Source of the DNA: Mycocentrospora acerina
Lineage: Eukaryota > Ascomycota > Dothideomycetes > Pleosporales
DNA length: 64,000 bases
Direction: 5' to 3'
Assembly (NCBI GenBank): GCA_022701365.1
Contig: JAKUHH010000084.1
Span: 496,001 to 560,000, forward strand
Part shown: positions 46,393 through 57,113 of the stretch, one piece after another
How positions within the stretch are numbered: the first letter of the stretch is position 1
Layout of the letters: each line of letters begins with the position of its first letter
Made by a program: the position numbers and the translations under genes
Notes under the pieces: model-generated
What the model saw: the letters and a program-made list of their open reading frames with translations, nothing else
Told to the model about the DNA's origin: nothing
The model's database searches: none

Positions 46393-47466
46393 CTACAATT
46401 TTGTTTCCTTCACCTGCTCTATTCTAGGTGTGTAGTCAACCACTCCAAGCCAAAGCAAATCAGGCCGACTGTAATGGCCGCAAACATCGATGAATGACTT
46501 TGCCCGAAGTACAGAGTCAGTCTCCAAGTTTGCATATATTATCCCTTCGCTGTTTTCTGGCAAATCTTCTGTCAACTGTCTTCCGTCAGGTCCGAAAATA
46601 GCCGAGCTCCCTCCACCAGGGCTATTGAACAGCACACCCGATTCCGTCCCCATGATTTCGATTCCGCGCTGACCGAGAACAGCTGTTGTGTGCAGGACGA
46701 AGCTTTGCGATTCGACAGCATAAGTCTGAGATAGACTCCTCGTCCCTGGAGTAGCTAGTATCAGCGTTGATTGCGTACATGAATGTTGATGACTGACCTT
46801 GGCGAGACATGGACCAAAAGGATTTTGGTTCGGTGTGATCAAACAGGGGCGGCCATGCAGAGATATGTATCAACTCCCTCTGAAGATAAGTATGATACTT
46901 GAGAAGAGGCTGAGTATGCTCCCAGCACGCGAGCATGCCCACTCGACCGATTTTTGTTTGAGCAACATTGTGCAAGGAGTCTTTCGTACCATCTCCGAAT
47001 ACTGTTCGTTCCATGTGCGTTGGCTTGATCTTCCGCCGATGTAACAAGATGTTTCCATCGGTCCCTATAAGAGACTGTGCAATGTACAAGGAGTTGTGCA
47101 AATTCTCCGAAAAGCTCAGCGCCACCATGATGGAGTTGCTAGCTGCACAGGCGCAAATACGATCCATCTGTGGAGAATCCTTTTGTAACGAGTTCTTCAA
47201 ATATCGGACTGATAGATCAGGATCTACGCTACGAGACCTTTCCTTGTGTCAACATTGCATGGTTGTCAAGAAAGTACAACTCACCAGATCCACGCTGGAT
47301 ATCCTGGTATCCAGCACTCCGGAAAGGTAACCAGAGCTGCCCCATTTGATGCAGCCTCTTCAATTAATTTGCACGTCTTTTCAACTGCTCCTTCTAGGTC
47401 TAACCAGACTGGCTCGGCTTGCGTAACAGCAACGCGTATTGCGTCAGGATTTGTAGTGGTAGCCAT
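46393..47466 (-). CDS. nitrilase (carbon-nitrogen hydrolase, nitrile-hydrolysing branch)
   Basis: Exons 47466-47285, 47237-46798 and 46745-46393 (introns 47 and 52 nt) give 324 residues. The catalytic triad of the nitrilase superfamily is intact: Glu50 in VTFPECWIPGYP, Lys132 in RRKIKPTH and Cys165 in GMLACWEHTQPLL. The Cys-Trp-Glu-His context and the FPECWIPGYPxWIW block are those of true nitrilases (EC 3.5.5.1) and cyanide hydratases. Amidases and ureidopropionases have other residues after the Cys. It should convert a nitrile to carboxylic acid and ammonia. The substrate cannot be told, and the C-terminus is shorter than in many cyanide hydratases. It lies between its probable regulator and a divergent MFS transporter. 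Confidence 0.92.
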
Positions 47467-48341
47467 TGAATGTAAGAGTAAACAGCTGTTCAAGTGATAA
47501 AAACAAGTAGAAGTTAGGAAGTTCAAAATTCTACTCTTGACGATTGTGGGGAAGTACAGACAGCGGGGGATCTTCTTAAGTAAAGCATGTTCGGCATGAG
47601 TCTGGCATGTGCGGCAATGCCCTGAAGGGACCGACCTTTGTGTTGAATAAATCTTATTACTTAATGATATTGTCAAGCAAATCAGTGGACAGCTGATTGT
47701 ACTCTCAAAAAAACTGTCTTGTTATCAGAGCAAGCCCATTGAACATGATGAAGCTAGGCAGAGGAGTTGCGAAACGGCAAGTCCATATGACGAAAAAGGG
47801 AAATAAGCTAGCCAGCCTGGGACATAGCGTGCCCCAGATCATCTATCCGCGGCGGAAGTTAACGAGCCGCCGCTGCTGCACCATACCATATCTCCACAAT
47901 CTCTCCACAAGTTGGATACTCTACAAATATTGTGATAAGATGCGGCATGGTTGCTCCGCTACTGATAGGCTTCTGATTGCGGCAGAGCACGTATTGCTTC
48001 TGGCCTCCCTGTTCGAAATAAATAGACATTGTTTGAACGCAACAGAGAATGTCTATCTACCATATGTTCACGGTACCTGTCTCTCGTATCGCCAATACAA
48101 ATCTGTTTGGTTATCCCCAGATATCATGCCCGCTGTCTGAACATCCGAATTTCTACGACAACAGTGCTCAGAGTAATTCACTAGATCTTTACGGAACATT
48201 ATCGAAGTGATTTTCCTGACACATTACTCAAAGCTTCATTGGAGAATAACAACCTTTCTTTCTTAAATTCGATTAAAGTTTGAACTTTATCGAAGACGAT
48301 TTGACTCTCCACTATTTGGAAATCAAATTAGCAGCCCGGAT
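47467..48341. other. divergent promoter between nitrilase and MFS transporter
   Basis: 875 bp, AT-rich at both ends with a GC-rich island near 47849-47873 that holds a CGG-N11-CCG inverted site. No gene seen. Confidence 0.6.
47849..47873. promoter_or_regulatory. perfect inverted CGG-N11-CCG site (putative Zn2Cys6 operator)
   Basis: A 7-bp arm GCGGCGG (47849-47855), an 11-bp AT-leaning spacer (AAGTTAACGAG) and the exact complement arm CCGCCGC (47867-47873). Inverted CGG triplets at fixed spacing are the classical binding site of Zn2Cys6 dimers; N11 is the spacing of yeast Gal4. It lies 383 bp upstream of the nitrilase ATG and 469 bp upstream of the transporter ATG, next to a gene for a Zn2Cys6 protein. 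Confidence 0.6.
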
Positions 48342-50131
48342 ATGGCTTTCGGAATCCTCGAAGACGCAGAAAATCCCAGGCCATTGGGGACTACTCTCCT
48401 AGAGTCCACATCGTATGATGAAAACAGTCGCGGCGAGAAAGCGCATATTGTCCTTGTGCCGCAACCATCAGCCTCCCCAAAGGACCCACTGAATTTCAGC
48501 CGCTTGCGCAAGGAACTACTCTTCGCGACAATCATTTTTGGTACAGCCGCGACTGGGGTCATCGGTCCCGTACTCGTTCCAGGGTTCAGTGTCATTGCAG
48601 GTGTCTTTCATATAGACAACTTGACCAAGGTGACCCTGCTCAATGGATCTCTTGTGATGGCTCTAGGTGTTAGCTCCTACCTTTCCTCCTGTCTAGCGGT
48701 TGTTTACGGAAAACGCATCATATACCTCCTCACGACTCTCATACTCGTCACTTCTTCCTGTTGGGGTGCAGCCGCGCAGTCATATGGGTCTCTGCTCGCC
48801 GCTCGTATTTTTCAGGGTAAGTACCCCAGGAAGCACCAGCATTGCAACGCATACAATCTAACTTCGCGGTAGGGTTCGGAATGGGTGGATTCTTCGCTCT
48901 TGCGGGAATGGCTTCCATCAACGACGTATTCTTTGTTCATGAGCGTGGTTTCCGCGCCGGGTTGTGGAATTTCGCCGTTATTGTGAGGATATGCCTCATA
49001 TATGTGTATTTTGGCATGCTCATATCAAAACTAGGTGTCGGTCAATTTGACTCCAGTAATTAGTGGATACGTCATTACAGGACTTTCCTGGAGATGGTGC
49101 TTCTGGTTGCTTGCTATTCTCTTCGGCATACTCTTGGGATGCGTCTTTCTGCTATTCCCCGAGACCACCTTCCAGCGTGACCATGATACTCCCTCATCGG
49201 TCATTACCACTCCGAGTCAAATTGAGGAATCTAAGGATAAGGATAGGAATGAGACTAAGACATTGAAATTAGGCACAGGTGACGATATGGATTACGATGT
49301 CAGGGTTGGGTCTACTGTCCTGTCAAATTCGCTTTGGCGAAGGGTCCTAGGTCTTGAAAACCTACAGATCAAGGACCAGTCACGAGTACTGATGCTATGC
49401 CTCACCCCACTCTCAATGCTCTGTCATCCGGCCGTGATTTGGGGCAGTGCAATGTGGTCGGTTGTCTTTACGTGGGTCATCATCCAGGGAGCTGTTGCCG
49501 ACCAGATATTCCAAGCACCGCCCTATAACATGTCGACCGTAGCAGTGGGCAATCTAGTAGGAATCGCACCTATGATTGGATCTGCCATTGGTACTTTTAC
49601 TGGCGGCTGGGCATGCGATGTCATCTCTCGCACCATGGCCACCCGGAACAAGGGAATATTTGAACCCGAGTTCCGGCTTGTGGTCATGGCACCCTTCCTT
49701 ATCATCGTAACAATCGGTACTTTTGGTCTTGGACTCGCTATCCATCATGAACTCTCACAAATTGTCTGCGCTGTTTTTCTGGCGCTTATCAATCTCGCAG
49801 TGGGCATAGGCTGCACGGGCATCGTGGCGTACTCCAACGACGTTTGCCAGCACAGGGCAGGAGAAGCATTCGGTATAGCTATGGTACGTGCTTTACAGAC
49901 ACAAGTAACCAAAATTTGTCAGTACTAATCATTTGATAGCTTGTAAAAAGTGCATTTGCATTCGGGTTGACATTTATGCTAAACGACTACTACACATTAC
50001 ACGGAGCTCGGGTCTTCTTCTTTACATGGGGATCTCTCACAGTCGGAGTAACGGCAACGACGATTCCGTTGTATATTTACGGCAAAAAGATTCGGGCCTG
50101 GGCAGATAGACAGCAGACTATGGCTCATTAA
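48342..50131 (+). CDS. MFS transporter (DHA1-like multidrug/organic-anion type)
   Basis: Exons 48342-48816, 48873-48982, 49035-49883 and 49940-50131 give 541 residues. Introns are 56, 52 and 56 nt; the last exon is too short to stand out alone. The cytosolic N-terminus includes LVPQPSASPKDPLNFSRLRK, the D-P-L-N-W/F entry motif of fungal drug:H+ antiporters. Splices restore ARIFQGFGMGGFFAL and FAVIVSVNLTPVISGYVI. About twelve hydrophobic segments can be counted, with a charged central loop (EESKDKDRNETK). It could import a nitrile or export the acid product or a toxic nitrile. The position, divergent from the nitrilase over a shared promoter, suggests co-regulation. Confidence 0.9.
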
Positions 50132-51280
50132 GCCTAGCACACTTTATTTATAGTTATTTCACCCGTATGTAGAAATGAAGTATGCCTTTACATCCCGTTA
50201 CTTCATCCATCTATTTCAAACGCAGTGGAATTGTGCATCCATACGTCCTGAAGTATCTGTAGAATCAAAGTTTGCGTCTTATATAGGTAATAATGGCCCT
50301 TGACGGCAAATCGACTGATTTTGGCACTCCTTGTTGATCTAAAGTGTACACATGCAACGACAACTTGGGCAGAAAGACAAACGTGCCTGTAGACAGATAC
50401 GATCTCTAATTCATCTTCATAGCTAGCTTGACAGCCAACTACCTCATAAATGTCCTGCATTTGACTAAATCGCGCAATCTTGGGCACGAAATTGCTAAGT
50501 ACACTAGTCATCGAACAGAAATGTAGCTGATAGTCCAAATTCTTGCGGGCGCGACCTGTGGCCTAGATATAAGCATCTAATTTCATTTTTAACAGTTATC
50601 TGACAATCTTATACTATCATCTATTTGTTATACATCGTAAAGATATATGTTCAGTTTTAATAGACCCCAACTAGTGTTGAATTCTTAATTCGAAGAGTTG
50701 CGATTTGATGTTCACAGTATCAAATGTGCATGGTATTGCCACTATGTAGTGATTGTTACCTTACGGGCTATCAAATGTAGTAGATGATGTAAAGATTCTG
50801 TAAGGAACATGTAACAACTACAATACTTGCATAGCCAAGCTTGGATGAACCCTATTCAATGAATATTAAGAGCCGCCTTTAGTTACTGAAGTCTCAAGCG
50901 AGGACTACCTACGTCTTTGATCGGCCTACGTAGATTTTTTATCGTTACCTGGTACTATCAAGGTCTTGTAATAGTTCGTTTTTTAGCCAAAGCGTCAACT
51001 AGGTAAAGCGAATTCAAATTATATCTCCATCTAGTCACTGATCAGCTTTATTCAGCCAAAACCTGACTTCAAAATCGAGTATAGAAGTTGGTAATTGTCT
51101 AGCGTTTACTGGTTATGCCCCTGCTCTACCCTGCATTGCGGCTCTTGCGCGCCCGCATGTCATGCGATTCATTTTCGAGCCACTGCCCCGCACCGCCAAA
51201 AAAGATTCCTGCCCCGCCATGAACCATCACCACTTTCAAGAAATTGTACCAGCACCAGCACCAGCATCAGCACCACAAAC
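50132..51280. other. AT-rich intergenic region, no gene
   Basis: 3' flank of the MFS gene, then about 700 bp of AT-rich DNA with no frame of note, then the DPH2 promoter. A possible plus-strand upstream extension of DPH2 (from 51095) lacks conservation signs. Confidence 0.5.
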
Positions 51281-52999
51281 ATGGCGGTGCCTGCTCTCGC
51301 CACTGCGCCCGTTCTCTCTACGCCAGACACACACATCTTCGAGGACCCCACACCTGTAGTCGACACATCAAATCTCGTGCGCCTCTCAAACGAGCAGGTC
51401 ACCCTCACATACGAAATTGAACGGACGGTCAAGGAGATCAAGGAGGGAAGATGGAAGAGAATCGCGCTGCAGTTTCCCGACCACATGCTGGTAGATGCGC
51501 CGAGGGTCTATGAGCAGTTGAGTCGAGGGCTGGAGAGGGCGAGGAAGGCGCTAAATGGGTCGACCGAGGAGGAGGACCTAAGTGCAAAGCTGGAGAAGAC
51601 AGCAATAGAAGAAGTGGAACACGTAGAAGAGAGGCTATTCATACTGGGAGACACATCCTACGGTGCCTGCTGTGTGGACGAGGTGGCTGCAGAGCATGTC
51701 GACGCAGACGTCGTGGTGCACTACGGGAGGTCGTGTTTGTCGCCTCCCTCCAGGCTGCCCGTCATCTACGTCTTCACTGAGCGTCCCCTCGACCTGGAAC
51801 CATTGCTAGCAACATTCAAGCAGACGTACCCCGACCCATCGCAGAAGATCATTCTCATGGCCGACATCCCCTACGCCCACCACATCCCCGTCCTGCACAC
51901 GCGCCTACAGGAAGCCGGCTACATCAACCTCCACGCCACGGAAATAATCCACAATCCCTCTTCTCTCCTCCCCAACCGCACAACCCCCCAAGACACACAA
52001 GACACTGACGCCCTCCGCGACTACGCCCTCTTCCACATCTCCGACCCACCCACCTCACTCCTCCTGACCCTCTCCTCTCGCGTATCCTCAACCCACATCT
52101 ACCCGACCGACGCCCCGTCTCCACCCACCGCAACTCTTGCGTCGACCTCTATGACTCTCCGTCGCCGCTATGCCCTCCTCACATCACTATCCACAACCCC
52201 CATCTTTGGCATCCTGATCAACACGCTCTCGGTCAAAAACTACATGCACATCCTTTCGCACGTGCAGGCCTCCATCGCCGCCGCCGGAAAGAAAAGCTAC
52301 ACCTTTGTTGTTGGTAAAGTGAATGCCGCCAAGGTCGCCAACTTTAGCGAGATAGGTGGTTGGGTGGTGATTGGGTGCTGGGAGAGCAGTTTGATTGAGA
52401 GCCGCGACTTCTGGAGACCGGTGATTACGCCATTTGAGTTGGCATTGACTCTCAAGGACGATACGGAGAGGGTATGGACAGGGGAATGGACTGGCGATTT
52501 CATGAAGGTGCTAGGGGAAAGCGAGAAGGAAAAGGAAAAGGAAAAAGAGAAGATCAAGGCTGGTGAAGCGGAAGCGGAAACGGAGAAAACAGACAACAAG
52601 GAGGAAAATCAAGATGCAGACGACTACGACTCTGAAGAGGAATCCGCACCCCCGGAATTTGACCTCCGAACCGGCCGCTACGTCTCGCATTCACGCCCCA
52701 TGCGCGCACCGCAAGACCAGTCTTCGCAACCGCAACAACAGGTTGACGGCGCAAAACCAGCGCACGAGAGCACCGCCCTGGCGAAGCGCGCAACCGGGGA
52801 ACTTGCCTCGATCAACGGCGTCGTGTCGCCTGGCGCAGAGTACCTACGCTCGCAGCGGACGTGGCAGGGCCTGGGCAGCGACTACAAGGACGAGGAGTCG
52901 CAGCACCCTGCTGTGAGCGAGCAGGCAGCAACGATGGAGGAAGGGCGGAGTGGGATTGCAAAGGGGTATGTGGTTGGGGAGGAGGGGCGGAGACATTGA
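51281..52999 (+). CDS. DPH2: diphthamide biosynthesis protein 2
   Basis: Intronless, 572 residues from the ATG at 51281. The DPH1/DPH2 fold is evident: RIALQFPDHMLVDAPRVYEQL, FILGDTSYGACCVDEVAAEHVDADVVVHYGRSCLSPPSRLPVIYVF, and in the last third TFVVGKVNAAKVANFSEIGGWVVIGCWESSLIESRDFWRPVITPFEL. The cysteines in YGACCVD, GRSCLSP and IGCWES are those expected near the Fe-S cluster. The Dph1-Dph2 complex starts diphthamide formation on elongation factor 2 by transferring the aminocarboxypropyl group of S-adenosylmethionine. An E/K-rich low-complexity insert (EKEKEKEKEK...EAEAETEK) precedes the conserved end ATGELASINGVVSPGAEYLRSQRTWQGLGSDY. The start was chosen because upstream in-frame sequence is unconserved in character. 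Confidence 0.95.
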   Translation: MAVPALATAPVLSTPDTHIFEDPTPVVDTSNLVRLSNEQVTLTYEIERTVKEIKEGRWKRIALQFPDHMLVDAPRVYEQLSRGLERARKALNGSTEEEDLSAKLEKTAIEEVEHVEERLFILGDTSYGACCVDEVAAEHVDADVVVHYGRSCLSPPSRLPVIYVFTERPLDLEPLLATFKQTYPDPSQKIILMADIPYAHHIPVLHTRLQEAGYINLHATEIIHNPSSLLPNRTTPQDTQDTDALRDYALFHISDPPTSLLLTLSSRVSSTHIYPTDAPSPPTATLASTSMTLRRRYALLTSLSTTPIFGILINTLSVKNYMHILSHVQASIAAAGKKSYTFVVGKVNAAKVANFSEIGGWVVIGCWESSLIESRDFWRPVITPFELALTLKDDTERVWTGEWTGDFMKVLGESEKEKEKEKEKIKAGEAEAETEKTDNKEENQDADDYDSEEESAPPEFDLRTGRYVSHSRPMRAPQDQSSQPQQQVDGAKPAHESTALAKRATGELASINGVVSPGAEYLRSQRTWQGLGSDYKDEESQHPAVSEQAATMEEGRSGIAKGYVVGEEGRRH

Positions 53000-53364
53000 A
53001 ATTTAAAAAAAAAAGTCATGGAAAAATAAGTATAAGGAGGAAAGAAGAAAGAAGAGAATTGAAGGGAATGGGTTTTGTTCCAAAATGCGCTCGAGAAAAA
53101 GGTATCCATCTATCCGTCTCGTTTCGTCTCATCTCATCTCATCTCATCTCATCCCATATCGTCTCACTCCGCCTGACGACCTCTCATGTACGTCGACAAA
53201 AGAAGAGGAAGAGGAAGAAGAACAAGGAAAAGAACAAGAAACTATACTCCCAAGCACCCGCATCAACCCTCCTCCACTCCCTCCCAAAACACCATTCCCT
53301 ATGCGATACTTTTCCTTTGCTCTTCTCTCCTCTCCACTCGTCTAGTCCAATTCACTCCACTCTC
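53000..53364. repeat. 3' spacer with (ATCTC)5 and purine-rich tracts
   Basis: Between the convergent DPH2 and RSC9 genes. Contains ATCTC pentamers at about 53127-53152, a GAGGAAGAG-type tract (53203-53235) and pyrimidine-rich sequence. No gene. Confidence 0.6.
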
Positions 53365-56300
53365 TCACCCACCTCCCTCAGCAATCGCCTTCAACAAGCC
53401 CCCCATGTAATTCCTCAACACAAGGTTGTGACTCATGACAAATGCCAGTTGTTCCCTCACAGGGGAAAACACCCTTGGCACCCACCCAACTTGCTTCTTT
53501 TCCTCTTCCTCCTTCTCCTCGTCCCGCAGTGCCTGGTCCCTCGCCGCGTCACTAAGACGCGGTTTCTTCGCGCCCGTGGAGCGGCGCTGGTCGGGACTGC
53601 TTTCGCTGAACGTGCGCTTGTGCGTGGTGGGGCTGTCGGGGATGTCGATGATGTGTGAGGGAGGGGGCAGCTTTTGCAGTTGGCGCGCGAGGTTGCGCAG
53701 GACGAGAACAGAGGAGAGGGGCAGGCCCGCGGCGTCGTTGGATTCGTCCGTCGCTGTATTGTAGTAGCGGAAGTTGGGGGCAGGTAGGGAGGATGGTGGC
53801 GCGTCTTGTCGACCTGTTGTGCTTGGGAAGCCGGTGGGCGCATTAAATTGTGGTTGGAAATTGTCTTGTTGGACTTGGGCTGACGAGGTTGCTGGGCGGG
53901 CGTCTTCGGGCGTGCGGTTGTGCTTGGCGTGGATAGCCTGCTTAATGGACGTGTCTGGGAGATGCGTCTTGATGTGCTGGCCGGCTTCAAATGCGGATTC
54001 GGTGGCACCTGAAGCAAACCGTGTGCAGCCACCCCAGTGACATGTGTACTTCTGTGGTTCCGTGGCAGATACAGCGTCGCCGTTTTCCATATCAATGTCC
54101 GGCTTGGGTTCGAGGAGCCATTGACCCGTTTCTTGGTCACGGGGTATGTGCAGGTGAGTGCCAACAATATGTTCCCACATAGCTCGCGCGCCAGTAGTGT
54201 ATTCACCGCACTCGATTTGTGGGGTTGAATGTTTGGTGTCGGTGAAGCCGTTCAGAAGGCTCGGTGGGTGCCAGCAACAGCGCATGTACGACTTCTTCGT
54301 ACTTGGGTCCACAGGCACCGAACGTGATTTGATGCCTCTGATGGTGTACTTTGGTTGTCCGCCAACAGTGAGTACTTGGGCAGATGCGCCGCCGAACGTT
54401 GTGGACACGTTCGTGATGAAATCCTTGGCCGGCATGAGCGCTTTAAATGCTGAAGGGTTGGATGTCATGGCTTCTTGAAAGGCTGCATTGTATGCAGACC
54501 ACAGCTGGATTTGTGTGATTTCGCCTGTTGGATCTTCTTCAAAGCACGTCTTGAGCCATTGCGAACTGCGCTCCGGTTCGTCGAGGGTGACGAGATGATC
54601 GATTATCGCAGACGACAGTTTTGGTGCGCCGTCTGTCAGCTGCAGTGATTTCGTCGTCTTTGGTGTGCTTCTCCGCTCCTCGTACGCAATGGCCCCATGT
54701 TGTAGCAAGCGGACGAGTTGATTCACAACACCTTCGATATTGACCTCATGTGCGAGTATCCCGACATTGTCAGAAAATCCTGTGAATAGGTAGAGGAAGT
54801 CAAGGCATGCTATCCGAAGATCCTCGTCCTCAACGAGAAGCCAATCACATATGGACTGTAGCGTCTTCGTTGGTACGTCTGACAGCTTATTTGTGGCTTC
54901 CAGGTTCATAGCTATCCGCGCGAGCGCTCGTAGAGAGGTAATGATTCTGCCTCGATCGTCCGAATCAATTTGTGCCAACAAAGAGCGATAGACGGGATTC
55001 TTGGTGCTGAGTTCCCAGTACTTGGTCAGCTGCTCAGCAACCTCAAGGGCGTAATGCTGCAGCTCCACTACAGTCGGGTGACTCGGGAGATTGAGAACAA
55101 TGACAATCAAATCCTGGATAGAGGGAATCATGGAGACGAACAGCGCATTCTCTTTCAGCATGACCATGTTTCGTATAATCAAAGCAGCTTCATTGATCAT
55201 GTTAAGGGCCTTGGCGTTCTCCTCTGGCAGCAGATCGTCGTGAACGTCGAGTGTCTGGAGTGATTTGATCCTCTGTAACAGATCTGGGGTACCGGAGAGA
55301 CCGTTGAGCACATGCGACTGGTCGAATTCCTCTTCGGCATATGAGATGTCCCAGTTCACGTCATAGAAGAGCGAGCCCACGTCGATGACCTTTGCAATGA
55401 GAGCCTCAGCGAGGCCAGGGAACTGGTCGAAGCGGTACTTGTCGCCTCGTTCGTGGGAGATCTTGACCAGGTGGTGCAGGGCGTATGCCTCTTCTTCGGG
55501 CTCCCGCGACCGTAGTGCGTGCAAGGCGCGAATATAGATGTTGGGTCCAGGGAAACCAGTGCCCGGTAGCATCATGCCTTTGGGGGGAATGGGGCGGTTC
55601 TTCTTGTTGAGGATGTACTTTTTGCGCGACTGCATGTACGTGTCGAGGCTGTTGGACGGTGTAACGACGGGCTTCATGGTCGAGGGCACAGGGTTGCGCG
55701 GCTCGTAGCTCGCGATGGTCATGGCCGCTGCACTCGTGCCGTAGCCATTGACGTGCTGGCCCGTCGACTGACGCGTCTGGCGCGTCGAGGACTCTGGCTG
55801 GAAGAGCACGCGCTGGGGCGGGGCATGGCGGAGGGAGCGCGTCGCGCGCCCGGTGCTGCCCGGCTCGTCGACGTCCATCTTGTCCTGGCTGGGTGTCTTC
55901 TTGGCGTCGCCGTCGTCTTCTTCGTCGTCGGAGACGTCTTCGCCGTTGCGCAGGCGTGCCTCGCGGCTGCCGGGGCCGAAGAAGTTCTCGACGGTGCGGT
56001 TGAGCAGGTCGCCGCCCTTGGCAGTGACGTCCTCGAGCACCTCCTTTGGCGGCGGCTCGCGCTTGTGGACGGTCGAGATCTCGTAGGCGGCGAGGTTCTT
56101 GTAGTAGGCCGACTTGACCAGGAAGGCCTGCGTGTTGAGGCTGGGGCTGCCGGGCAGGAACTCGGCGGCGAGGCGTCTCCAGGCGAGCTTGTTGCCCTTT
56201 GTGTCGGAGACTTTGTCGTATCCGCCCTCGGCGTTGACGCGCTTCCACAGGCGCAAGAGGTCGATGTGTCGGCTGCCGACTTTGGGGACGCGATCGAAGA

Positions 56301-56536
56301 TGGTCCTGCGCTGCGAGTCAATACTAGTGCGCCATGCCGCGGCGCGAAACGGAGACAGGAGCACAAGCAGAAGCAGAGGCAGAAAAAGAAAGGGAGAGGG
56401 ACGAGGAAAGAGAAAAGGAAAGGAAAACGGCCACGCACCCGCGCTTCTGGTGGTATTCGGCAACCTTGTCTAGGAACTCTTCATATTCTTCGGGCGTGTG
56501 CTCGGCGGGTGTTTCGTGTGCTTTGCTAGGCGCCAT
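53365..56536 (-). CDS. RSC9: RSC chromatin-remodelling complex subunit Rsc9 (ARID protein)
   Basis: Exons 56536-56439 and 56323-53365 with a 115-nt intron give 1018 residues. The splice joins YHQKRG to IDSQRRTIFDRVPKVGSRHIDLLRLWKRV, making an ARID DNA-binding domain (about 15-120, including GGYDKV and WRRLAAEFLP). An acidic/KKT linker and an armadillo-like helical region follow (about 290-640). The C-terminal third has a Cys/His-rich segment (RCCWHPPSLL..WEHIVGTHL; CHWGGCTRF..AGQHIKTHLP), consistent with the paired zinc-finger-like motifs of Rsc9/ARID2 orthologues. It acts in the nucleus as part of SWI/SNF-type remodelling at promoters. It is transcribed divergently from the REC114-like gene over a promoter with CACGTG boxes. 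Confidence 0.92.
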
Positions 56537-56703
56537 GTTGCACTCGACACGTTCACTTTCACCTCAAAGCGTGGCCTCGACGGTCGCGAGACATGCACAA
56601 TGCCAGCCAGGCGCAATCGTGGTCGAGCAGGTGCAGACAGCGCGTCGTCGCGGTTGGTCGCGGTCGTGGCTGCTGGAACGCCGACTTGGGCTTGGACCTG
56701 CTC

Positions 56704-56874
56704 GCCAGACGCTCCTGTTGACGCGAGCGCTCTAGCTGTCCATGCGCGCTGCTCACGTGATGTGCCTGGCTGCTGCAGCGCTGACTGGAACGGGGACTTA
56801 CTCGCACGCCAGACGCTCCCGTCAACGCGAGCGCTCCAACTGTCTATGCGCGCTGCTCACGTGACGTGTCTGGC
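56704..56874. repeat. two 67-bp copies in tandem (104-bp spacing) differing only by transitions
   Basis: Copy 1 is 56704-56770 and copy 2 is 56808-56874, both starting GCCAGACGCTCC and ending CTGGC, same length without gaps. By my count they differ at eight positions, all C/T or G/A. A shorter, more decayed third relative lies at about 56908-56938 (GCCAGCCATCC, CCACGTGACG, GTCTGG). Confidence 0.8.
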
Positions 56875-56992
56875 CGACTAGGACTGGCACTGGCACTTCC
56901 TTGCACGCCAGCCATCCATGCCACGTGACGCGTCTGGTCGCGCCTTCCTCTCAACCACACCGGCTCTCACTCGTGCACAACCCTCACACGTG
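56753..56992. promoter_or_regulatory. four CACGTG E-boxes between RSC9 and REC114
   Basis: CACGTG at 56754-56759 and 56858-56863 (each within a full TCACGTGA palindrome), 56922-56927 and 56987-56992. A fifth is in intron 1 of the downstream gene (57316-57321). TCACGTG is the Cbf1-type bHLH site (also CDE I of yeast centromeres); other bHLH factors such as SREBP types bind related E-boxes. Two of the four come from the 67-bp duplication. Confidence 0.55.
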
Positions 56993-57113
56993 GGCATTTA
57001 TACAGACGCCAGCAGATGCATGCTGCCAGCGCCGTCTCACCACCCATCTGCCCAGATGAAGACAAATTGATCCTCTCCGACTAACACCACAGCCTGCTCA
57101 CTAACCACCCACC

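Larger units (their letters stand above)
56537..57113. other. shared promoter of RSC9 and REC114-like genes
   Basis: 577 bp of GC-rich DNA between divergent start codons, holding a 67-bp duplication and four CACGTG boxes listed separately. No other gene. Confidence 0.65.

Noticed and set aside
51095..51280. Upstream in-frame extension of DPH2
   Set aside because: It includes a Cys/His-rich low-quality stretch and a CACCAG repeat. DPH2 proteins normally begin close to the chosen Met.
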